The notes under the pieces: model-generated
The model's input: the letters and a program-made list of their open reading frames with translations, nothing else
The model's database searches: none
What the model was told of the DNA's origin: nothing
Source of the DNA: Sipunculus nudus
Lineage: Eukaryota > Annelida > Sipuncula > Golfingiida > Sipunculidae
Direction of reading: 5' to 3'
Assembly: GCA_026874595.1 (NCBI GenBank)
Contig: CM049311.1
Location: 37,064,676 to 37,128,675 of the forward strand
DNA: 64,000 bases
Position numbers and translations under genes: made by a program
Part shown: positions 37,267 to 52,005 of the stretch, piece after piece
Numbering within the stretch: position 1 is the first letter of the stretch
How the letters are laid out: each line of letters begins with the position of its first letter

Positions 37267-40049
37267 CACTGATATTTTACACAATTTTAGGGGGCCTCTG
37301 TCTCTTACTAAAAGTACTAAATATTTACCGTTTATTTATTTGTAACGAAAAAAATTAGACCAAATTTAGGTGTCTGTTTATGACACATTTCCTACACTGA
37401 TGTTAAAAAGTAAGTAAACGCCTTCATAAGTTAGCTCATTATCGCAATTCGTATTAAAAAAATTGTGCGATGAAAACAGAAATCGTTGCCTTGAAATGCA
37501 ACAAATTATTATTTTTAAGTTTGACAGTTGATACAAATAGTCCCGGACGTCCCACGGTGCGGAACTGGAAGGGATACATTTTGAGCAGAAACGACCTCTG
37601 GCGGAAGGATGAGAAGTAAGAGTGCACTTAACGTACGCACCCTCAAATACGAGGTTTCAAGCACCAATATTCACATCTCAACTTTAAGGTACATAAACAT
37701 ATACAAATATATGTTTATTATGTCACGTTATTTTTTCATTTTAACTGAAAACAATTTTTTCCAAAAAAAAAAACCATATCCGCCAACGGACTTACTACGT
37801 CCAAAACACATGTTTTATATGTTGTTATGACTCTGTGTGAGAAAGCACAGTCAGTATATGTTTGTTTACTATAATAAAGCTAGAGGTCCGAACTTGCGCA
37901 TGCGCAATAACGTTCCCACAAGAAGTAACATGAAAGATGAAACGAAGTTGAAACACTGGTTGGAAGCTTAACAAATCTTGGTTTGTGAAGTTTGGCCGGG
38001 TACGACTACTTATTGGCGTGCACGCTGTTGAAATGTTTTGCATCACTGATCGCGCCCGATACAAGTTAAGTTCAATTAAACTTTTCTACGGGAAAAAGCA
38101 CACGGATTTAGATCAAAATTGACAGCTATGTTCATATTTAATGAGAACGGGCCGAAAAATTGAAATCGTCCACACCCCGTATCATGCCCTGTAAACCGCT
38201 CCGCAAACACACAGCTAGAGAAAATCATCCCGCCCCACAGTTCCCGATTCTTTCAGACCGCACCCGCCCCGCAACATTTTCTTTTAGCCCGCCCCGCCTG
38301 TTTCAAGTTTCAAGCCCATGATCAAGCCCGCAAGCCAATAATAAAAATATTTCAAAGATTTATGAAAGGTTTACAGATCAACTATCATTTTTTTAGCACA
38401 AACATGGTTCGGCAATATTTATTATAAAAATGCGTGAAACGTATGACGATTAGAAAGAAAAAGATTTTTAATTCATGTTTTTGCAATGATTAAAACCAGA
38501 GGTGGGCAAACTCCGTTTTCCTCAACTAAGATGACTTATAGTCAGCTGAGCTAAAAATGTAAGAAAAAAATATATTTGATTTCTTCATAGCATGTGTATA
38601 CCCGAAGTTACCCTTGGGTAGTATTGCTTGGGTAGTATATATTTGTGATAGCTTGATTCTGATCAGCCATATAGATGTGGCTCTAGCTCCCAAGATTTAC
38701 ACGAGACACGCATTAAGAAATCAAAGAGAGCATGGTTTTCTCATAGCAGTCATTATCACATTCTGCTTTGCCCAATTAAGCAGATCCTTCGACCAAACCG
38801 GTGGTCTATGTCATTATGAACCATTCATAAGGAGCCCACCTTAGGCTTTGTGCAGTTCTAGGTCAATCTAGTCACCTGTAGAGCTAGCTTGTCGTGGGAC
38901 CTGTCGTTGAATTACATTAACAGTCTTGGCTGTAGCTACGCATGTCTGGTCGAGGGACCAAGGTGATCATGCCTGTGGTTCACTTCCAGCCATATTATGT
39001 AATATTATGCGATTATGACACACAGTTATGTACATGGAACACTCTTTATACATAAACATCAGACCAGGTAACCTTATTCAAAGTTATGACCAGCTGTGAC
39101 TGCAAAAGGCAATTGTCTTTATTTTATATTTCAAATTAATCATCCATCTTCTATCTTCATACCTAGGAAGGAAACATTTGCATAGTGTTTGTTACAACAA
39201 TCAACCAGAGTTAACACTGCAAAGTTTATATAAGGAATAAAATTAAATTTGTTCACATGTATCTTTTCATGGTTCAATTTGAACACCACCTGAAAATATT
39301 TTATACATAAAAATTAGTGTCTTTGAAGATTTTTTTTTCAATTTACAATTTTATATTCATTTTTTCCTGAACTCCCAGACTAGCTTATCAACCCGCAGCC
39401 CGCCCTGCACACACTGAGAAAATATGAGGATCTTTTTACATATTGGCTGGGTTGCTATCGGTGTTTATTTTAGCCTTGGGTTGTTTATATATTTTGATTG
39501 TAAATGCTGATGATAACAAACATAGTACAAATGAAACATTTTAACGGGCAGCAGATGTATCATAAGCAATGTTAAAAACCAATAACATGAAACGCCTATT
39601 AAAGAGCAAAGCCGAAACCAATTCCTCGGTTTTGCTTTCACAAGATTTTTTTATTTCAACATCTGCCATTTTATGCCACTGCCACGCACTACAGAATCTG
39701 TACAATATATATTTTATGGCACTTTACCTTTTACAATATATACTTTGTTTTATACCATGGCAGGTAATTGTCCGGGGGTGGGGTAGTTGTCTGGGGCCAA
39801 TTGTAATTGTTGGGGGGGGGGGTGTCTTGGGATATTATCCGGGGATTGACTGCGCTGTTACCTCTACAATGTAACCCATCCCGCATAGAATCCTGAGCCG
39901 GGGGGGGGGGGGGGGGGTCCAAAACCATTTAAAGAACAAAGATCCATTTAAAGAACCAAGATCACAAGAGGTTCTCTTCATGTGATGTCAAGGTTCAGTG
40001 GCGTCTATTTTTCTCCAAGGGTGGGGGGATGAGTTTGTGTATATATATG

Positions 40050-40052
<3 letters not shown>
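37267..40052. other. Apparently non-coding stretch
   Basis: Includes the short repeat end at 38.5 kb and poly(G) runs near 39811 and 39899-39917. No exon recognised. Confidence 0.55.
38515..38556. repeat. Short remnant of the dispersed-repeat 3' end
   Basis: GATGACTTATAGTCAGCTGAGCTAAAA matches the end of the 43.7 kb copy (GATGACTTATAGACAGCTGTGCTAAAA); only this terminal piece is present. Confidence 0.5.
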
Positions 40053-40100
<48 letters not shown>

Positions 40101-40126
40101 TTTTAGCGTCTCTGAGTGTCATATTC

Positions 40127-40173
<47 letters not shown>

Positions 40174-40201
40174 GTATATATAATTGTTATATATATATAT
40201 A
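40053..40201. repeat. Two TA microsatellites separated by about 35 bp
   Basis: TA tracts at about 40053-40095 and 40130-40201 with ordinary sequence between them. Confidence 0.95.
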
Positions 40202-42435
40202 AACTCAATCATATTTCAGATAGTTATAATGTTTTAGAAAATAAGTGTATTCGTGAATGCTAAGCAAGGTTTAGATATAACATTTTTTAGTTAATGGATC
40301 CAAAGTCTTTAATTCTATTTATTTATTAATTTCATTTGCAATATTATAATATTATTCTCTGAAAAGTGGGGGGATGATAACATTGACCATCCCCCCCTTG
40401 CCAAAATGTCAAGGTTAATCTTGACCGTGTGAGGTGTTGAAGGCACTTCACTAGTAAAGTTTAGCGGTTCCCCCAAGTCGGCCGATTATACCCCAACCTG
40501 AAATTTTTTTGCAGCCCCATCATCGTGTACTTCTGTAAAAGCTTGTCAAAGCGGGTGCAAGCCTCAAACATGTGGACTTGATATGTCGACATGACAGATG
40601 TTGTTACAAAAGGTTGCTTACTGTACATAGCAAGAGTCGCCACGAGACATTCAGATCAATCTAACAATTACCAGTAGTCCTTCTTTCAAAGCGTTTACCC
40701 GTCACCCCTGATAACAAGGGACCCATGGGTCACGGCGCTCAGCTGATCGTGATTGTACTATAAATGTTTCTCCACTGTGATACTATATCGAGTCGATAAA
40801 GCTTATGAATATCATGGACATGTTGGGCTATTATAAAGGAATATAATGTAATATGTGAGTAAATGATAAATGAAATTACCTGACTGATGGATTAATAGAG
40901 TCAAAAATAGTGGTTTATTTTTTATTTATTTAGGAGGGGTTGAAAATTGTGATATATTTGAGCAAATATGAATGCAATGACAGCAGTAATTAGCAGTAGT
41001 AGAATGATGATAAGGCTATTTGTTGAAGGATCTAAAGTGTATGGTAGTCTGCAAGCTTTCAATTTGACAGATATGATGTTATGATTAACTATGCTGATGA
41101 AGTGATTTATGAATTTGTGACTGTATGACACAATATCTCTTTAGTCTTGACAAGGTACATTATTGTGATGCCCACTATGTCTACATATTACACAATATTG
41201 ACATAATTTCTGGCATGTACATAGGTACCTATGGACGTATAGTTATACAAAATATTAAAGTATGAAAATATCTGATTCATCTTGTTCTTGCTTACTGAGG
41301 CTGACTTTGGGATGGGGTTCGGAGAAGGGAAAAGTGAGGGCAGCACGAAGGTGGATGTAGAAATATTCTATTGTAATGTTTTTCATTTATATAAGAATAG
41401 GCAAGTGGACAGAATGGACTAATACCTTTATTTCACTTTCAAGGGAATAATGCATTTAAGTTTATATATAATCCTTTTTTTTAAGCATATCCACTTTTTC
41501 CATTAAGAAGTTTTTATCTGAATCATTTTTTTATTTACAGGTTTTATAAATTTTTAATAAAAAAACCTGAAAATATAATTTAAAATATTAGATTTGTTGT
41601 AAAAGTTGCAAACATTATATATACAGAGTAAAAAACTGAAACTATAAGTTAAAATATTAGAATTGTTGCAAAAGTTGCAATCATCATATATCCAGAGTGT
41701 AGCTCATATTAGTTCATATTATGCATACACATATATTTTATTATTTTTAAATCATAAATATTTAAACTGAATTTAAAAGAAAATAATGCCACAACATGGC
41801 ATCTACAAGAATATTCCTTGAATCACTATTAAAAAGTTTTGCACATTGGAGTTTTCAGTACATGCTTTATTTTATTCACCAAAATAAAATAAAAGTAAAT
41901 TTGATAAAATAAAACATTTTTTCAAATAAAGTATACACACTGTTGGTTGAATGAGGGACAAACAATATCATTGTGCTAATTACTATCCCAGTTTTAATTT
42001 CTTACTGGAATTAATAGTCAATTTCACACCTGGTGAAGTTTTTACTCTTCTGAAGTAAGGAATTACTTATCTGATGAACATCCACACTTTCATAACAATA
42101 CACCACTTTGTGGACACAATTAAATGTACACTTTAATCATTGTAACCCTGGTGGTACAATACAAAATCAAAAATGTAGCAAAGCCTAGAATAGGAAAGAA
42201 TCAAATACAGAAAATAATAACATTCATCTAGTTGATGCACCATCTGGGGGGGGGGGGGGGAGTGCAGGGCAGAGGGGAAGCCTGCTGGTAGTGGCCAGGC
42301 TGACCCAAGGCAAGCTGCCTGGGGTGGGTTACATAATGCAAGTGAAGGCTGTACTACTAGGTGGGCTAGATGTAAACAACACTTGACATGGTGTATGAAA
42401 ACATGAATAAAAGCTATTCTTTCCAATCAATTTCT
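40202..42435. other. Repeat-related AT-rich stretch
   Basis: Contains CCCATGGGTCACGGCGCTCA near 40730, which resembles CTCATGGGTCATGACGCTCA at 58.38 kb (a dispersed repeat piece). It also holds a 73-bp duplication and a poly(G) run near 42246. Confidence 0.5.
41565..41697. repeat. Short tandem duplication, about 73-bp unit
   Basis: AAAACCTGAAAATATAATTT...GTTGCAAACATTATATATAC is followed by AAAACTGAAACTATAAGTTA...GTTGCAATCATCATATATCC, two diverged direct units. Confidence 0.7.
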
Positions 42436-43780
42436 TTGAAATTTCAGATTTTAAAAGATTAAATCCCTATGTATTTTTGCTGTGAAAATTAAATCAACAG
42501 TGCCAAAGTTGGACAAAATTTAAGGTATTGATTTTTTATTTATGCTAATAACTTGAAAAATTTGCAAAATTCAGATCTAATTTTGGGTAAACAACTGAAT
42601 CTTGATTGAATAAAGTTATATTCCTGAAAAAAAAGTCTCTAGGTTCAGCAATTCTCATGTTAGGTGAGTAAATATATTTCCTGATTTTTTAAAAAATTGC
42701 ATTATGTTTTGGCCCATAACTTCAATATAATACCAAATACTGACCTAATTTTTGGTATGTTCATAGAAAATGTATGAAAGAATGTGAATACTAAATACGA
42801 TCAAAAACAGATCAGTGGTTTTGATATTAGGCAGCCTTGAAGTGTAACAATGGCTTTTTTTATGGAAAACGGAGATTTTTTTTCCTTAATATCTCGAAGG
42901 AACGAAGTCCTAATGACCCAATTTTCGGTATGGTAGGAGATTTTAGGGACATCTAAAATTATGCCAACAGCCTGGGGAGCATAGAGATGTGCACTGAATG
43001 ACCTACAGTCATCAAAGTGGACTGCTTGACAATGCAAGGGAATACAACAAGAGCCTCCAAAAAAATTCAATAACTAGCCTAATTTTGCAGCTTTTATTTT
43101 CAAATTTCAGATTTAAACAGATTAAATCCTTGTGTATACATGCTGTGAAAATTAAATCCACAGTACTTACAGGAAAAAAACGTGCCGTGGCCAAAGTTGG
43201 GCAAAATTTAAGGTACAATTTTTATATTTTTGCCAATATTTAAAAAAATTTAACAGATTTTGATCTAATTTTTGGTATACAATTAAATTTTGATTAATTA
43301 CAGTTGTATTACTGGAAAAAAAGTCCCTACCTTTAACACTTTTGGTCTTAAGTGACCAAATATCTTCCTGATTTTTTTACAAAGTCCATTATGTTTGGGC
43401 CCATAACTTTTTTAAATTATATAATACTGACTTAATATATGGCATGTACATAGGAACTATATAGAGGAATATTTATGGTAAATATGAAGAAAACCAGATG
43501 AGTGGTTCTGATATTAGGCAGTCCTGAACTGCGAAATAGATTTCTAATAAAAATTTTAGGTTTTTCCTTAATATCTCGAAGGAACGAAGTCCTATTGACC
43601 CAATTTTCGGTATGGTAGGAGATTTTGGGGACATCTAACTGTATGGCGAATTTCAGATTCGTAGGTCCAACGGTGTCGAAACGTGCCAGTCTTACGGACG
43701 GACATCCGGACAGACAGACGGACGGACGACGGACAATGGACCACGACTATAGCTCAGATGACTTATAGACAGCTGTGCTA
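42436..43780. repeat. Dispersed repeat, tandem pair of about 660-bp units
   Basis: The block from ATTTCAGATTTWAAMAGATT through CGAAGGAACGAAGTCCT to GGTATGGTAGGAGATTTT occurs twice in direct orientation (about 42436-43100 and 43101-43780). The second copy ends in GACGGACGACGGAC and ATAGCTCAGATGACTTATAG. A third, partial copy is at 61.03-61.37 kb. Possibly the non-coding body or 3' end of a mollusc-type transposable element. Confidence 0.8.
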
Positions 43781-44149
43781 AAAACCTTCCTATGACAGGT
43801 TCCATCCGGTATCTTATTCACATGAATTATTTGATCACTTTTCGAGGCCTATTTAATTATAGAATCCATCATCCCATTTAAACAGATTCACTATTCCGAG
43901 CCACCAAATTCTGATGTTCAAACATCTTTACCCATACGAATCCCCGATAAAGATCTAAAAAGGTCCACTCAGTATTTATAAAAAACAAGACCTACAGGCT
44001 TAATGTGAACCTGTGCATTGGGGAAATACACCAGGTATAATGCTTCAATGATGGACCATTATTTCTCATGTATATGAACAATGCAAGTACTAAACATTTT
44101 GAATAAGAAACAATTACACAAACATCACTGCTGAAATTCTGGCATGGGT

Positions 44150-44395
44150 GCACACAACACAAAAATGATTGTAGCTGGCACCACCAGTCTTGTATACGAC
44201 AAAGCTATTCGATATGTATATATATGCCCAATTTCAGGCTGATATATCAAATTCCTCTGTAGAAATAAGCGGGCACATACACTGTGCAAAAGTCATTGTA
44301 GGTGGCGACACCTGGCTTGTGAACGAGAAAGCGATCAAAGACACATAGACAGGTCAAAATATCAGGCCAATACATCAAAATTACCTCGAGTCTGG
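44150..44395. repeat. Two diverged GGTGGCGCCACC-type monomers
   Basis: GTAGCTGGCACCACC near 44171 and GTAGGTGGCGACACC at 44298-44312 sit in the same context as the 0.7-2.1 kb array (ACTGTGCAAA before; GAAAGC and CAAAATATCAGGCCAATA-like sequence after). They show that the monomer family is dispersed. Confidence 0.7.
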
Positions 44396-44429
44396 TGCAT
44401 GGGGCTGACCAGGCTTAGGTGAGAAAGGC

Positions 44430-45010
44430 AGTTGACCCGAGTGAACTGTGACAAATTTGCTAGCTCAGGCTACAGCACTGAGTGAACTCATGACCTGCAC
44501 CTGGCTAGACCGAGTGAACTCTTGACCTGTTGCATAATGTGACACAGTTGGCAGTCTGTCAAAGCTATAAATAGATCAAGGCTGAACTTTGGTGCTAAAT
44601 CTGATGCAGTGGGCAGTCTGCTAACACTATAAATAGAATGCAGCTACTGCACTGAGTGAACTCCTGACCCATACCTGGCTGCACTGAGTGAACTCTTGAC
44701 CTGTTGCCTAATCTGATACAGTTGGCAGTCTGCCAAAGCTATAAATAGATTGAGACTGACCTCTAGCCTGTTGCCAAGTCTGAAACAGTAGCCACACCAT
44801 TGCATAAGCTCATGCAGGGGCTCTGCCCTGAGGGGCATGTCACCCATTAAGGTGATCACATGGGGCCCATGAGGTGTTCACATGTCGCCCATGAGGTGAT
44901 CACATGTGATTTGCTGCACTGATTGAACTCTTGACCTATATCTGGCTGCACTGAAAGAACTCTTGATCTGTTGCCAAATCTGAATCAGTTGGCAGTTTCT
45001 CAACCTATCT
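44430..45010. repeat. Irregular tandem repeat block
   Basis: The phrase TGAACTCTTGACCTGTTGC plus CAGTTGGCAGTCTGCCAAAG and CTATAAATAGAT recurs four to five times with variable spacing. A 20-30 bp sub-repeat GCCCATGAGGTGATCACATG lies at 44840-44910. Confidence 0.8.
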
Positions 45011-45039
45011 AAAGATACAGACACAATCTTGGAGTGTTG

Positions 45040-47085
45040 GTGAATCTGTTTACACATACTGAAAGACATTGGCTAAAATGCTTTTTTTTCAAGCTGACAT
45101 TTTCATTAACGTTTTATCAAAATATCTAAAATAATAAAAGATGCAGTTCTTTCATTGTTAAAGGTCCAATACTTCTGCCAAAATATCATTCAAGTACACT
45201 TGAACAAAGGCCACCTAAGAAAAATGTTTGTGCAATGTTACAGAAGTTATAATTGAAAAAATAATTTTGTAGAAGAACAGTTTTGCAGTCCTCAGTTTGA
45301 AATAGACATGATAATGGCCATAAGACCAACAAAAGCTTTTCTGATATGATTGAAAGAACCATGTCATAGGATAATTCTTTTCGAAAAATTGAACGGTTCA
45401 ACTTGACAGTTTCATCATAAACATTTTAAGCTGAAAGAGGCTAAAATTATGATGTTTTTGTCGATAAAAAAATTATTTTATTTAAAAGATTATTTCTGTG
45501 AAATATTGAACAATTTGGCTTTACCGTTTCGGAGTTGAAGATTTTTAAAGGTTTTTTACCTTTTTCTCTATAAAATCTAAGAAAATGCAAAGTTTTTTCA
45601 GATGGTTAATTTTTTGCATTAAATTTCATGATGCTAGCTCCAGTCATTTTATAATAGTATGGGTTAACGTTCAGACGGCGGACGCCGCCACACCATCGCA
45701 TTAGCTCACAGGTTCGCTAAAAATTGCTACAGATGCATATTGTATGCAAAATTATAATACAGATACATCTCAATGATGGCAAAATCATGAATTGAGTATG
45801 GAACCTATTATTTATAATCCATGTACAGCCGTCTTTATATACCCACAGAGAGCTGTATACCAGTGACTGTAAACATTGCCTGGCATGAGGAATATCTAAA
45901 ATCATAAATCTACATTTTTTAAAAGCTTTTAAAAAGCATTCTTGTCAATATTAACCATAGATAACCTGAAATCTAAATGTCTAGAGGCATGATGTAATGG
46001 ATGCTGATAAACAGGTGCCAGGCTAGATGTATCTGCTTCACACAGCTTACATATATGGTAAATGACTCAATTCAATCTGTATAATTCAGCCAAAATTCAT
46101 TCTTTGGAACCATAAAAGACAAATATTATAAGAATTATTCAGGGGATTATTCTTGTAAAATATTAAACAAATTTGCCTCAGATGCCTCGGTCAAAAAACG
46201 TTTTACAGGTTTACAACTCATATGGGAAAATACAGCAAAATGGCTGAGTTAAGCTTCTCATAACTCAGCCAAAAATCACTGAACCAAAACCATTTGAACA
46301 AACTTGAATTATCATCATTTAAGGATAATTAACGTGTGAGATTTAAGAATTTGGCCCAGTGGTTTTTGAGAAGAAGATCTTTGTAGCCACTTAGCTAAAA
46401 TGGGATGTTATGGCATATGACTAAATTCAGCTTCCCATAACTCAGCCAAAAGTCACTGAACTGAGACCATTTGAACAAACTTCAGAAGGCACTACAATAG
46501 GATCATTTCTGTGCGATATTAATCAATTTGGCCATATGGTTTCAGAGAAGAAGTTTTTTGTAGCCGTCAGTATGATACGGGCAGTGATGACCCCGTACAA
46601 AAAAGGCCGATGCAGGTGGCGCCACCAATACCTCAATTTCAGATACGACTCATGTGACCAACATTGACATAAAATTTGGTGATGATAGCTCCAGCTGTTT
46701 CTGAGATTGTAAATTTACTATGCTTTTTTGGACAGATGACTAAGTTCAACTTCCTGTAACTCGGCCAAAAATCACCGAACTTAAACCATTCGAACAAATT
46801 TGAGAAAGATTGTTCCAGGAATCATTTCTGTGAAATATTGGACAATTTGGCTCAACAATTTCGGAGAAGAAGATTTTAAAGCTTTTTTAACTTTTCCCCA
46901 ATAAAATCTAAGAAAATGCAGTTAGCCAAAAAATAAGCAAAATCCGATAGAGTTTTTTAGATGACTAATTTTTTTGCATAAAATTTCGTGATGCTTACTC
47001 TTGCCATTTTCAAGATAGTATGGGTACAGACGACGGACGACGGACGACGCCACACCATCACATAAGCTCACAGGTTTGCTAAAAA
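45040..47085. repeat. Composite block of about 180-bp repeats
   Basis: CTCAGCCAAAA-type units recur near 46084, 46263, 46441 and 46760; the last gap is widened by a GGTGGCGCCACC monomer (46615-46626). Two similar ends, CCACACCATCGCATTAGCTC (45688) and CCACACCATCACATAAGCTC (47050), follow GACGGACGAC-like tracts, suggesting related elements inserted side by side. Confidence 0.75.
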
Positions 47086-50000
47086 AGAAAAAGAAAATCA
47101 CACGAAGCTTTGGCACAATACGTGTTTATTGGAACATAATCCAAAACAATTAATGTAATCACAATCGAATTATAACACATTTTACAAATTCATCACAGAC
47201 ATTAAATCAAGTTAGGTATATATATACATCTCTGGAAGCACCGTATCGACAGTGGGCTAGTTTTTATGTTTGCGTCTATAAAGGTTCTTAAAGTTCCGCA
47301 TCTTACATAAGCATGCGTGAAGAGAAGAAGGAGATTTCGTTTAGGCCTATATATGGTCTATGTGGTTCCTCAAGAGCTACAACATCGACAAGGACCTATC
47401 AAAGGTAACCTATATAGTGACTATTCCACTATGATATGACATTAAGCTTGCGTAATGTGCATTCAGGCAATCCTGTCATAAACGTGGTGTCAACATATAC
47501 AATATTATTGGTTTTGCCAACCTCTACCTCGAATTATCTAAATAAGCTATCCTGTCCTCGTGAACACTAGCGATCAAGCTTGCCACTGCCCGCGAAAACC
47601 GCACCACGGCGATGGAACAAATTGTCTTCGGGCAAGGCTCAGCTGCATGGTTCAACATCCGACCAGCAGGTTTGGCCGTTACGCTTATCTGGTATAGCGT
47701 AGCGGTCAGAGCCTTGCTGGAAGGAAGCTTAGCTTACCCTAGCTCACCGATATCTACTGAAATACATAAAAGGTTATTCTATATAATATCCTCAATTCTT
47801 TTTCTACAGAATAATACCCATGGCATTAAGATGTAATATGGTAAATCTAAAACCCATCAACTAATCTTCCCTTACAATAGTCACTGGTCCGGAAAAATGG
47901 TGTGATCTAATTAAAGATAAAACATTAAATTCAAATTTATCCAAGTCTTGTTGAGGTAGTCTCAAATACATTAGATATTACCCTGATCAGTATGGGCCTG
48001 TACAATGTGTGTACCTTAATCTTGGATGTGATAAGACACCTTTTAATTAAAAATGCTGCATATGACACAAATCTGATGCAACGAAATTCACACATTTTAT
48101 ATCGACATAAATCCATGGTCTCCTAATACTGAGTTTAATAGAAGTTTGACACCTCTGTTTAAACTAGCTGGCATGGGCTTAGCTTGTTGAGAAATGAAGA
48201 CACCCGTTCAAAATCTCCGGACATCCAACCCTCCTCCTCTACTCTCCTTGTGATAAACAGGACTATATTCCTCTATCAGAATACCATAATTTCTTCACTC
48301 CCATTTTCCCCCCAACACAAATTTGTTAAGATGTATTCAATATACGAATAAATGTAATCAACTGGACAGTTTTGTCGAATTTTCAGTACTACATTCTTAG
48401 TAATTTACATTAGATATGAACAACACGGGCTTACATTTATGACTATTCAGCGTTGCAATTAACACATTCAAAATCCTAATTTATGAGATGCAAAACCGAG
48501 AGGCTACTGAGGAAAATATGACGAAATTGTAACAAGATTGACATAGTTATTTCGAAATTTAAAATTACGTGTTCATTTCCCCTAAAAAGTAATATTATGT
48601 CCCCGACCTCCCAAAAAGTTAGATGGACACGTCCCTCTCCCCTGAAACAAGGCCAATGCTAGCAGGTTTTGGTGTTCTTTAGTGAAGACTTTCACTTTGA
48701 AGTGGTGGACTGAGCACCCGAAAGAATGTGGACAGAACATCACCACTGGCTAGTCTAAACAAAGTTACCACACTTCTTTTAAACTCACTCATGTATACAC
48801 AAGATAGTTCAAATCTTACGGATGGGTTACAACTAGTTGCTAACACTATACTAGCCTCTGAGAGGAAGATGTACTCCATTGCATCGTAACAAGCATCAAT
48901 TACCCCACGCAAGTCACCGGTATAAACTACATATTGCCTTTGCTACTTCTGGCCTTCAAAAGCTATACGTACTTTCAAAACAGATTTGGTATAATCACAC
49001 CATTTGCAATAGTAAGAAAACAGGTCTTATACAATATGGCCCGCGGAGAAGGAATGTTGAACAATAACATACCATTTTGAGATGCTAACCCCGTCATTTC
49101 GTGGAAGGAGTGCTTAAGGAACAACCTAAGTTTCAACATATAAACTGATATAAAAATATACGTGACGTTAAGATTCATGAAGGATATGTTTTGTTTGGCA
49201 GGTACTGATAATGAATTTAAATCACAAGACACACGACTCAGCATGATTTACATTAAACATGATATGTAACAGTCACAATAACATCCGATCGTCTAATTGT
49301 TCACGGTCTACGAACCAAACTAAACTAAGAACATCAAAAGAATAAAGCTTAACCAATTATACAGTTGCAATGGATTTTTTTTGTTCTAATTCAAATAAAC
49401 AAGCCATAGTTTCTTTGATTATAAATGAATGACAACCCCAAACAGATGTTCAATCTGCCGTTTTATAGCACGTTAAAAAGACCAGCTTAAGCCACGTATA
49501 TACTTGGACAAGTGCTGATGCGGCTTAAAAGCACACTAAAAGTAAGGACTATGTTCGTTTGTGCGGTCCGGCAGAGGGCTGCCACACGTTCTGCCAACCG
49601 GATCAAGTAGAGGTTTGTACAGAAACATGTAAAGGTACTGAAACGTACATCGAGAGGTGCCCGGTACCATTTTATAGAGTTTAAAGACCTGAAAACTTCA
49701 TTGACACATATGTTTGGAAAGCGTAACCATACCCTCACCACAAACGCACTTTCCGTACAAGTATACACGTGGCTTTACGCTTTTATTTCTGGAAATATAT
49801 TTGCTTTTGATGGAGCTGGTGCATATAATCACTTCTTTACTTTTACTCTTTAATTCTACAATTATTGTGACTTTTCGTCGTGCACACATTCTACAAATAT
49901 ATCTTGCTATATCTTTCCTCGTAATACATTCTTTTATGCAATATCTCTTCATGACGGAATCAGGGATCATTTTTACATGTAACAAATTGCTCTGTTAAAC

Positions 50001-50764
50001 TAGTCCTATATTATGTATACAAAATGCGTATACTCTTGATAATTATTATCGTGTTTGCATTTGATAATATTAAATAGCATTTGTATCCAAATGTGTATTT
50101 GAACCCAACCCTGAAAATATTCGTAGGCCATTCTTGGGCTCAGTTAACGTACTGTACATTCAAATATAAGGATGACTTTGCCAAAGAAAAAAGAATAACC
50201 GGAATGTTTAAAGATGGTGAAATACAAATCGTTCGGTTTAAAAATATCAGTAATTATACTGACAAAACATGGTACATCTGAAACTCAGTTCATGCAAGTA
50301 CAAGTCATGATTTTTTACTGACATTTTAAAGACAAAGGATTTTTCCCTGAAAAGGCATAAATGAAAATATACTTTAATTTTTCATCAAAATTCATGACTG
50401 CCTTGACCGTTTTATGAGAAAACAGCCTTCCATGAAAAAATAAAAAATTGTGCCCACACCCTTGTCTTTTTTTTCTGGAAACATATATGAGCGTCAGAAC
50501 AGTTCTATCAAACCTATAATGTTCTGAATATAATTTTACAATATCAACTTTTTCCTTGTGTACAAAATTTATAGTATCTTTCATTATGCATGCATAACAA
50601 CAAGTATCAACTCATTTAAGTTGCCCTGTACTGTAATAACTGTATAATTACATCAACTGACCTTAAGTTTATACTTTCTAAGTATCTGCTAAACAAACGT
50701 TATAACATATACATGTATACATTTAAGAAATTTCATTAAAAAAACGCCCCTCATATAAAATGAA
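47086..50764. other. Apparently non-coding stretch
   Basis: No repeat family or exon recognised. The overlapping frames at 49487-49998 show no domain and mirror each other on both strands. Confidence 0.5.
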
Positions 50765-51070
50765 AATATTTTTTTTTATTACGGTAATTTGTCCCACGAA
50801 ACAATAGCAGTAAATTAAAAATTCAATGTACAGTTAAAAATAAATAAAATTCATCAATACCCCTTATGTGTTAAAAATTAATCTTCTTTTTTGTCATAAT
50901 AGTAATTGGTCCATTGAAGCAATAAAAATAAACCAATTAAAAAAAATTTAATAAACAGGAAATAATTAAACAATGCCCTGTATATAAATTAAAAACATCC
51001 TCACTTTTGTCATAATAACAACAATTTGTCTTATGAAACAATAAAATAGATTAATTTTCAATATTCAGAG
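50765..51070. repeat. AT-rich tandem repeat, about 118-bp unit, 3 copies
   Basis: TAATTTGTCCCACGAAACAA, TAATTGGTCCATTGAAGCAA and CAATTTGTCTTATGAAACAA occur at about 50785, 50903 and 51022, each followed by A/T-rich sequence ending CCCTTATGTG- or CCCTGTATAT-like. Confidence 0.65.
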
Positions 51071-52005
51071 AACAAACGTTAAAATTGTCTTTAATAAAAT
51101 TTGACAAAAGATAAATATTCATGTATTTGGTAAGCTTGCTTTTTCAATTTTTATGTACGACAATTTAAGTTCTTAGTTAATAATGAACAGAAAGTTCAAC
51201 AATCTTACAAAGCCCATCACAAGTTGTGGACATTTTCAGTATGCCCTCCTAACCTGATAAATAAAACAACGACTAGTGCTGTTTATTGCAACATGATATC
51301 AGTACATCAACTGACCAGCTAATCACTCATCTATTGCATACGCATAATGCTGTCTGTGCGGGTGACGGTAGATGTATCACAGACATAGCATTACATGTAC
51401 ACTCATTTACAATGGACATAAACCCATACTCCAATAGCACAGATCCTTCACTATCCGTGATACATACTGGTACTGTAACAGGCTCCCATTGCAACAATTA
51501 TGAACAAATTAATTATATTCTGTAGCTGGCTTCATATTCGCGGGGTTAATTTTTTTGTGATTTTCACGTTTTCATTGTTTCATGAGGGTTTCATGTTCGT
51601 GATTTTACTAAACAGTCAGTAACCTACCCAAAGTATCAACTATATGGTAAAAACTATTTATTCGGTGCTCTAGATCTTTAAAGTTCCACGAGAACGCAAG
51701 TGTAACACTGAACAGTGGAAATTCTTGTTCATTATTTGAAATAATACACTACTACTACAATAATACTGTTATTATATACTATTTGAATATTTGATTTAAG
51801 GATAAATTAAAGATTTATTTAAATTCATAATATCAATCTTTTTACCTTTCAAATTTAGACAATACAGCAAGGATAACATACATATAAGATGCCAAAGAGG
51901 CAAAAATGTAATTGTTTGTCTCATACTTACAATGGTTTTATTTTTGAAATAATTTCACTTTCGCAAATATTGTGAATTTGAAACCCTTGCAAACAAATTG
52001 CCAAC

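Noticed and set aside
42133-42426. 97-residue minus-strand frame
   Set aside because: Spans a poly(G) tract giving Pro runs; no domain, probably chance.
47685-47745. A-box-like TAGCGTAGCGGTCAGAG
   Set aside because: No B box follows, so not a tRNA or SINE.
49487-49998. Overlapping frames of 93-95 residues on both strands
   Set aside because: No domain or motif, no splice logic, and mirrored frames are expected by chance in AT-rich DNA.
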